NCBI GenBank assembly: GCA_036250195.1
Contig: JAVHZZ010000011.1
Location: 55,738,811-55,802,810 of the forward strand
Length of the DNA stretch: 64,000 nt
DNA from: Mixophyes australis
Taxonomy: Eukaryota > Chordata > Amphibia > Anura > Limnodynastidae
Direction of reading: 5' to 3'
In this document: positions 58,553 through 64,000 of the stretch, one piece after another
Layout of the letters: the number at the start of each line of letters is the position of its first letter
Position numbering within the stretch: position 1 is the stretch's first letter
Position numbers and translations under genes: made by a program
The notes under the pieces: model-generated
The model's database searches: none
Told to the model about the DNA's origin: nothing
What the model saw: only the letters and a program-made list of their open reading frames with translations

Positions 58553-60790
58553 CTTTTTTTTTAAATATTATTTTATTGGATTTTCAAAGGTAAAAATACA
58601 ATATAAATAAACCAATAATTATATAGGTATGACATTGGTAAATATCAAAACATGGAGACAAAATATTAAATGTTATATGATACCTCTGAGTAAAGTTGTG
58701 GGGAGACAAACTAAGGGGGAGGATCAAAGAGGGAGGAAAAAGTGAGGTAGGGGTTTAATTAGTAGCTATCAAGTGGTTTATCTAAGCTAGGGGGGCGGAG
58801 GGGGGTGTCAGTATCCCATTGTAAGGATTAGGTGATGGACATGGAAGGGTTGCGTCATAATAATTTGTCCAGGGAGTCCATACGTTCCGAACATTATTTG
58901 GAGTGTCATGTAATGTGGCCGTTATGCTCTCCATATGATAAATTGCCCATATATTTTGGGTAGCTTCTGATAGCAAGGGTGCAGTCGGTTGTTTCCAACA
59001 AGCTGCGATTAGGCAATTTGCAGCGTTAAGATATGGCATATCCGTTTCTGAGTAGGGTAGGAAATGTTAGGGATAGGTCTAGGCAGAAGTGTGTATAGTG
59101 CTGTATCAGGAATGTTAACGTCAGTTATGCATGTTATAAGCGTGTGAATAGCTCTCCAGAAAGGGCGTATTTTTGGGCAGGACCACCATATGTACAGCAG
59201 GGTACCACCATGACCACAGTCTCGCGATCAGAGGATGTAGGAACCCAATACCATCTGTAATAAATGTTATAGGTGTTTTCTTTCATTTTGACTGAGATTG
59301 ATTTTTTTTGCCTCGTTCGATTTAATTTTGGACCATTCTTTCGGATCCAGGGTCTCACCCATGTCTTTTTCCCAAGCTAGTTCGTGTGGGTCTTTGAGAG
59401 GTTGATTGTGTCGTAGCAGAATTTGATATATAGTTGAGATTATACCTTTCTAAGAGAGGGAGCTACGGCAGAGGGATTCAAAAGGTGAGCACTGGTCCGA
59501 GGCCAGAGTGAGTTTAAGTGAGTTAAAGAAATGTCGGAGTTGGAGATATTGGTAAAAGAGTTGTTTGGGGAGGGTTAGTGAAGTGCTGAGGACTTCAAAT
59601 GTGGAGAAAATTTGCATGGGAGAAAGATCCCAGGCTAATAATTTTGTTTTGTTCAATGATGAAACAAACGATAGCCCTGGTCTGGAGGGAAGGAGGTTGA
59701 GTTCCACAGAGGAAATAATAGAGAGTGGCCAGAGAGTAATTGGTAAATACGTGTGGCATGGTCCAAAATTGAAAGAGAGAATTTAATTGTGGCGGTTTGG
59801 GAGATTGAGGGGGGTCTCTGTTTTGGAGGTGTCCATAAGTCAGAATAGGGTGAATTTTTTTTTTTATATTTTTTTGTAAATCTTATTCAATCTGCGTCCA
59901 TATTCGCTGGTAGGGAGGTGAATGCCATGTAATGCATTGGGAAAGGTGAGTGGCTAGGTAGTATTTCTCTAGGTGTGGAACACAGATTTCTCTTGAAGTT
60001 TGATGTCTGTGCAGCATCTGCATGCAGATTCTGGGTTTACATCCAGCCCATATAAATTTAGTGAGGGTCTGTTATAAATTAGTCATAATATAGGTAGTGT
60101 TTGCCAAATATATAGTAGTCTAGGAAGGATATTCATCTTGATAGTGGCGATGCGGCCAAACCAAGATGTAAGGTGTTTAGACCAATGGTTGATATCTGAG
60201 TTAATGGAATCTAAAAGATGGGGGATGTTGGCTGCATGGAGTTAAGAGTATGTTTTCGTGAGATAGATCCCTACATATTTAAATTTCCGTGTTTGCCAGC
60301 GGAATTGATCATTTGTTTTAAGTGTTTGGACGGAATTTGGTGTCATATTAAAGTCTAATACTTCAGATTTATCTGTATTTATTTTAAAATTGGAAAGTGA
60401 GCTGTATTTTTTGGAATAAGTTAGGTAGAGATATGTGGGGGTTGGTTATAGTCAGAATGACATCATTTGCGTAAATCATCATCATCTGTCTTTCTATGTA
60501 AGGCAAGTACCATTTAGGCCAGGGGTGGGCAAACCAGTCCTCAAGGGCCAACAACAGTTCATGTTTTTAGGATTTCTGTCTGTAGAAACAGCTGGGATAA
60601 TTACTGACCCAGCCAAATAGATTAACTCAGCTGTGCATGATTAAAGAAATCCTAAAAACATGAACTGTTGATGGCCCTTGAGGACTGGTTTGCCCACCCC
60701 TGATTTAGGCAGAGCGTATTTCCACCCAGATTCAAATTGAAACAAATCTTGAGATCCACTTAAATATGGTTTAACTATGCTCAAGATTGT
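58553..60790 (-). pseudogene. L1-type LINE ORF2, 5'-truncated 3' half
   Basis: Minus-strand reading starts in the RT palm, with YAND at about 60460 where (F/Y)ADD is expected (catalytic Asp lost). The L1 thumb and C-terminal wording follow: WFGRIA-like near 60150, TKFIWAGCKPRI at about 60060, EKYYLATHLSQ, KENTYNIYYRWYWVPT at about 59270, and AACWKQPTAPLLSEATQNIW near 58960. A run of T (A tail on the minus strand) ends it at 58553. Many stops. The left and right limits of homology near 60790 are approximate. A hAT MITE interrupts it at 60520-60702. Confidence 0.85.
60520..60702. mobile_element. Palindromic hAT MITE in the L1 copy
   Basis: Inverted ends CAGGGGTGGGCAAACCAGTC and GACTGGTTTGCCCACCCCTG, perfect 8-bp duplication ATTTAGGC at 60512-60519 and 60703-60710. 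The arms extend about 50 bp inward (CATGTTTTTAGGATTTCT). Confidence 0.93.
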
Positions 60791-60879
60791 TGCACTTTAT
60801 TTTAAAACGCAACTTGCGTGCGAATATGAATCCGGTCCCAAATATGTTAGAGTTTAATTTAAATTTACTGAAAAAGAAA

Positions 60880-61533
60880 AGTGAATGTTTCCCTTAACAA
60901 TTTATGGGATCGTCAGTTTCCCAATTACAAAATTCATTATATGAAGGAAGACAAATTAATGTTCTCATTAAGGCCATACAAAGCCGTCCTTTCCCTTAAG
61001 AATAAGAGTCTGGCCACTCTTTAAAGTAGTTTTTGTACCATATGACCGCCTCTTATCTTTACTTTTTCCATACCATGTTCTATGAAATCCTTTGTGTTAC
61101 TATTATGGTACATTAATAAGGGTCTAGCTAGACTTGGCAAAGGTTTGAATTTACTTTTATCTGTTTCTGCATTTTGGATGTTTCCAGCATGCTTCAGGAT
61201 TGTTATTTTGAGTTGTCTCTTGGTATTGCCAATATATTTCTTGTTTACGAAAGACAATATATTCCATTTTTAATTTCTGGAATTGATGAAAACTTTAATT
61301 TCCCATATTTTTATTATATCAATGTATGCATTTGTTTGAACCATAAATTGACATGTGTGGCAATTCCCACTTTTATGGGAGCCTTTGTTCTTCTTCTCAG
61401 GATTACTTCTAGTTGTAAAATGAATGTGTACTATCATGTCTTTGAAATTCTTCAATTTTCTCCAAATCATCGCTACTCTGTCACTCAGGACTTCTGCCAA
61501 ATCCATATCTGTCATGTGCAAGCTAATTTTTAG
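60880..61533 (-). pseudogene. Penelope-like element, GIY-YIG endonuclease part
   Basis: Minus-strand reading: GNCHTCQFMVQTN (zinc-binding cysteines), SFVNKKYIGNTKRQLKITIL matching the GIY-YIG fold (Y-IG-T-R), then EKVKIRGGHMVQKLL and a final GLNENIN, the usual end of vertebrate Penelope proteins. The nuclease nicks target DNA for integration. It is in two frames with stops, and RT is not present in the window. The first GIY tripeptide is degraded. Confidence 0.78.
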
Positions 61534-61602
61534 GCATAAATCTGCAAATATATGTTTGTGAATTACTTCCTAGAAATAGTGGGACATGGTTCTCTTAGAA
61601 GC

Positions 61603-62416
61603 TGTTAGATCAAGGGGTTTTGTGTATGTTAAACCACCCAGGGGGGCTGGTAGATAAGGGTAGCACCTTATGTCATTTAGGACAGGACGCAAATGGGAAA
61701 GCCTTTGGAGAAATCTCTTGCAAGACAATGAAATCTCACACATGTTTGGGAGGCCCCAGACATGCCGACTGCAGAGACTGGGTTGTGTGTAAATGACAGA
61801 TTCAAGCTGAATAAGGTCACAGGAAGGGGGGGCTGTGGGCCCTGTAGCTGGGTTTTAAAACTGTACTGAAAATGTAACTCCTGGTTCTTCTTCTGAGGGA
61901 GTAATTGAAGAGGTTCCATTTTTTCCTGCTCCTCCCGGCACCACAAACTTGATTCTAAGTGAGGTATCAATTCTGTGTTTTATCCTTTTTATTTTATAAG
62001 AAACAATTGCACTATATTTGTATGTCATTTTATTATCTTTTTATCTTAAGCATTGTGGATGTGTCTTCCATATTAAATTACACTTAATAAGTTCTAGTCT
62101 CTGTGTTCTTATGAATTCACGCGACAGTTTGGTCCAGACGCTACCTAATTGAAACTGTGCAAACCTTGTGGTTTAAGTGAACTCTGATTAAAGTAAATTG
62201 TGTTGGATTAATGCTAGGGAGAACCGAAGGCTTCCTAAATAAGAGTGTCAGCTCTTATCCGAAAAAACCTTGGTGGTGGTAATTAGTATCGCAAAGCTAG
62301 TGTGTGGCATAGATAGGGAAGGATTTAATCATTTTAGACATACCAAGTGGTTGTTGTGTGGTTAACCCTGTGTCACATAAGCGTCACGCAGACTCAGGTG
62401 AGTGCTGTTCGTGACA
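61603..62416 (+). repeat. Putative 5' LTR of a Gmr1-like gypsy element
   Basis: The right border is firm: GTGACA at 62411-62416, three bases before a perfect primer site. The left border is a guess at a TGTTAG near 61603. TTTTATAAGAA (61993) may be the TATA box and ATATTAAATT (62070) a poly(A) signal. No 3' LTR is in the window to check the length. Confidence 0.55.
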
Positions 62417-62419
62417 AAT

Positions 62420-62437
62420 TGGTGGCAGCGGTGGGAT
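62420..62437 (+). promoter_or_regulatory. Primer-binding site for tRNA-Leu(AAG)
   Basis: TGGTGGCAGCGGTGGGAT, 18 of 18 bases complementary to the 3' end of a vertebrate tRNA-Leu (AAG) with CCA, as I recall that tRNA. Confidence 0.8.
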
Positions 62438-62634
62438 AGTATATTGGGGTCCTATTGCCCGTACCCAATAGGTGGTGGCTGTACCTGAAGTGTCTGGGGG
62501 TGTGAGAGCGCTGTGTTTGGGGGCGATTCCGTAGGTCTAAGAACCTGTGTGATAGGTGAGAGAGACTGCGGGCTGAAATCGTGTGTGACCTCATACAGCA
62601 AACACCCCAACGTCACGGCAGCTGGGAGCGCGTT

Positions 62635-62664
62635 AGTGACAAATTGGTGGCAAGCTTGTGGGAT
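62635..62664 (+). repeat. Second, degraded LTR-end and primer-site copy
   Basis: GTGACAAATTGGTGGCA occurs at 62411-62427 and again at 62636-62652. In the second copy the primer site continues AGCTTGTGGGAT, with two inserted bases and mismatches. Confidence 0.75.
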
Positions 62665-62852
62665 ATATTTTTAATTTTTTTTAAGAACTTAAGTGAATTA
62701 GGGTTGTGTGATCCCTGAGAGAGGAAATAGAGACTAATTCACCAGAGACTAAACTCAATGCTTAAAACATTATAAGACATACAGCAATTGTTTCTTTCCC
62801 TCCCCTTCTCTTTTTTTTCTTATCTTTTTTTATTTGGCATTAAACTGAGGAA
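62665..62852 (+). other. Leader before gag
   Basis: AT- and pyrimidine-rich untranslated sequence. No frame. Confidence 0.6.
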
Positions 62853-64000
62853 ATGGCTGCTGCATATAAACGTTTGACAAAGGAGGCGCTGATTTCAGAT
62901 TGTGAGGATGCAGGAATTCCCACCAGTGGCAAAAGTAAGGAGCAATTGATTGAAGCTCTTGTACAGAGGGATGAACATCAACTCACAGTTGTGTCCGAGG
63001 AAGAGCATAGCCAGGACTCAGGAGCGGACCTGACTGTGGATATTCCTCAAAACCAGGGACGGTTAATTTCGGATGATTCTAATGGTTCATGTGTGGACAC
63101 TGCTATGGACGTTTATATGCAAACCGCTCTGAAATATTTGGGCCCAGCGGACATTACAACTAAAATGCAACTTATACAGCAGTTCCAGGAGAAGGAAGCT
63201 GCTGACCGTCAGGAGAGAGAGAGACACGCTGCTATGGAGGCAGCAGAGAGGCGCGCTGCTATGGAGGCAGCAGAGAGGCGCGCTGCTATGGAGGCAGCGG
63301 AGCGCCAAGCAGAGCGACAGGCAGAAAGAGAATCTGCCGAGCGAGAGGCAGATAGGAGATATGAGCTGGAGCTTGCCAAGCTCAAACGCCAGCCAGAAGC
63401 CAAAGACACTGGTATTAGCAGACCCCGTCCTGAGAATTTCCCTGTATTGGAAAAAGACGGGGATGTAGATGCTTTTTTGCGAGGATTTGAAAAGACTTGC
63501 CGACAGTATGGACTGGCCAAAGATCAGTGGGCACAATATCTAACCCCTGGTTTGCGAGGTAAAGCATTAGAAGCCTTTGCAGATCTTCCACCTGAGATGG
63601 ACGGAAATTATGAGGCAATCAAAAGTGCCCTGTTGCAACGTTTTAACATCACCCCAGAGGCGCATAGGCAGAAATTCAGAGATTTAAAACGCAGTGCCTC
63701 TGACACATATTCAGGACTGGTGGCCCAGCTGTGTGCTTCCTTCAAACAGTGGGTTGGAGGGCTACAGATCACCACCTTTGATGCTCTGCAAGATTTGATG
63801 ATCCAGGAGCAGTTTCTGACTTTGTGCCCAGCTGATGTGAAGGAATGGGTAGTGGATCGTGACCCTACATCATCTGCGGAAGCAGCTAGACTGGCTGACA
63901 AGTACACTGTCACCCGGGCACCTGCAGCTAAAAGAGGAACTTTTGTGCCAGGACAGTCTGCCTGGAAAGGGGAGCGGCCCGGAGGAGCACCTTCACCTGC
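62853..64000 (+). CDS. gag: Gag of a Gmr1-like Ty3/gypsy element with SCAN-like domain, runs off the window
   Basis: 382 codons from the ATG at 62853 with no stop to the last base. Residues 5-38 resemble a SAP motif (LTKEALISDCEDAGIPTSGK). Residues 105-180 are a charged coiled coil with three AAMEAAER repeats. Residues 197-265 resemble a retroelement capsid (DVDAFLRGFEKTCRQYGL). Residues 268-355 match the SCAN pattern: LMIQEQFLTLCPADVKEWV and an SAEAARLAD end. SCAN domains of vertebrate zinc-finger proteins derive from Gmr1-type gag. The intact frame and perfect primer site suggest a recent insertion. Confidence 0.92.
   Translation, partial: MAAAYKRLTKEALISDCEDAGIPTSGKSKEQLIEALVQRDEHQLTVVSEEEHSQDSGADLTVDIPQNQGRLISDDSNGSCVDTAMDVYMQTALKYLGPADITTKMQLIQQFQEKEAADRQERERHAAMEAAERRAAMEAAERRAAMEAAERQAERQAERESAEREADRRYELELAKLKRQPEAKDTGISRPRPENFPVLEKDGDVDAFLRGFEKTCRQYGLAKDQWAQYLTPGLRGKALEAFADLPPEMDGNYEAIKSALLQRFNITPEAHRQKFRDLKRSASDTYSGLVAQLCASFKQWVGGLQITTFDALQDLMIQEQFLTLCPADVKEWVVDRDPTSSAEAARLADKYTVTRAPAAKRGTFVPGQSAWKGERPGGAPSP

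Noticed and set aside
63087..63913. Minus-strand frames of 100-150 codons
   Set aside because: Shadows of the intact plus-strand SCAN-like gag; leucine/serine-rich wording mirrors its charged coiled coil.

Overview
The window is repeat-dominated vertebrate DNA, most likely from a frog or other amphibian with a large genome. The mix suggests this: chromodomain and SCAN-type Ty3/gypsy elements, DIRS, Penelope, L1, hAT, Tc1 and mariner elements, many MITEs and a class I endogenous retrovirus (ERV), with no recognisable host exon, tRNA or rRNA. The organism is inferred from this mix, not proven.

Layout. 1-1914: gag and LTR of a minus-strand sushi-type gypsy element. 1930-2340: DIRS remnant. 2490-3660: a roughly 35-bp minisatellite split by a hAT-like MITE. 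3661-24799: a 21-kb ERV locus (LTR, gag, pro-pol, env, LTR) with a 4-bp GTAT target duplication. It landed in the minisatellite, which resumes at 24800. The ERV was later hit three times by one gypsy LTR family: a complete element in gag (6682-14326, duplication AGTTC), a solo LTR in the RT region (16625-18071) and a solo LTR in RNase H (19015-20791, duplication AAGAC).

25611-39452: two hAT transposons (25611-30857 and 36703-39452). Both have mismatched ends and an internally inverted transposase segment. One carries a MITE with a 69-bp minisatellite. Between them lie a MITE with a 40-base G run and two 42-bp minisatellite arrays in inverted orientation (33172-34510). 40302-42551: a decayed coding region I cannot assign, cut by a gypsy copy (LTR 42552-43165, gag-pol to 46768). 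Then come a solo LTR, a mariner, a palindromic element, a Tc1 remnant and a third hAT fragment (to 51440).

51441-61600: mostly AT-rich sequence with small MITEs, a fold-back element, an L1 3' half carrying a hAT MITE, and a Penelope GIY-YIG fragment. 61603-64000: a well-preserved Gmr1-like gypsy element, with a perfect tRNA-Leu primer site and a gag frame with a SCAN-like domain still open at the window edge.

The most informative findings are three. The sushi-type LTRs keep a 10-nt self-primer about 31 nt downstream of the TATA box, complementary to a site between LTR and gag. The ERV has an extra R-U5 copy starting at its predicted transcription start. The two hAT copies share an inverted, end-asymmetric architecture.
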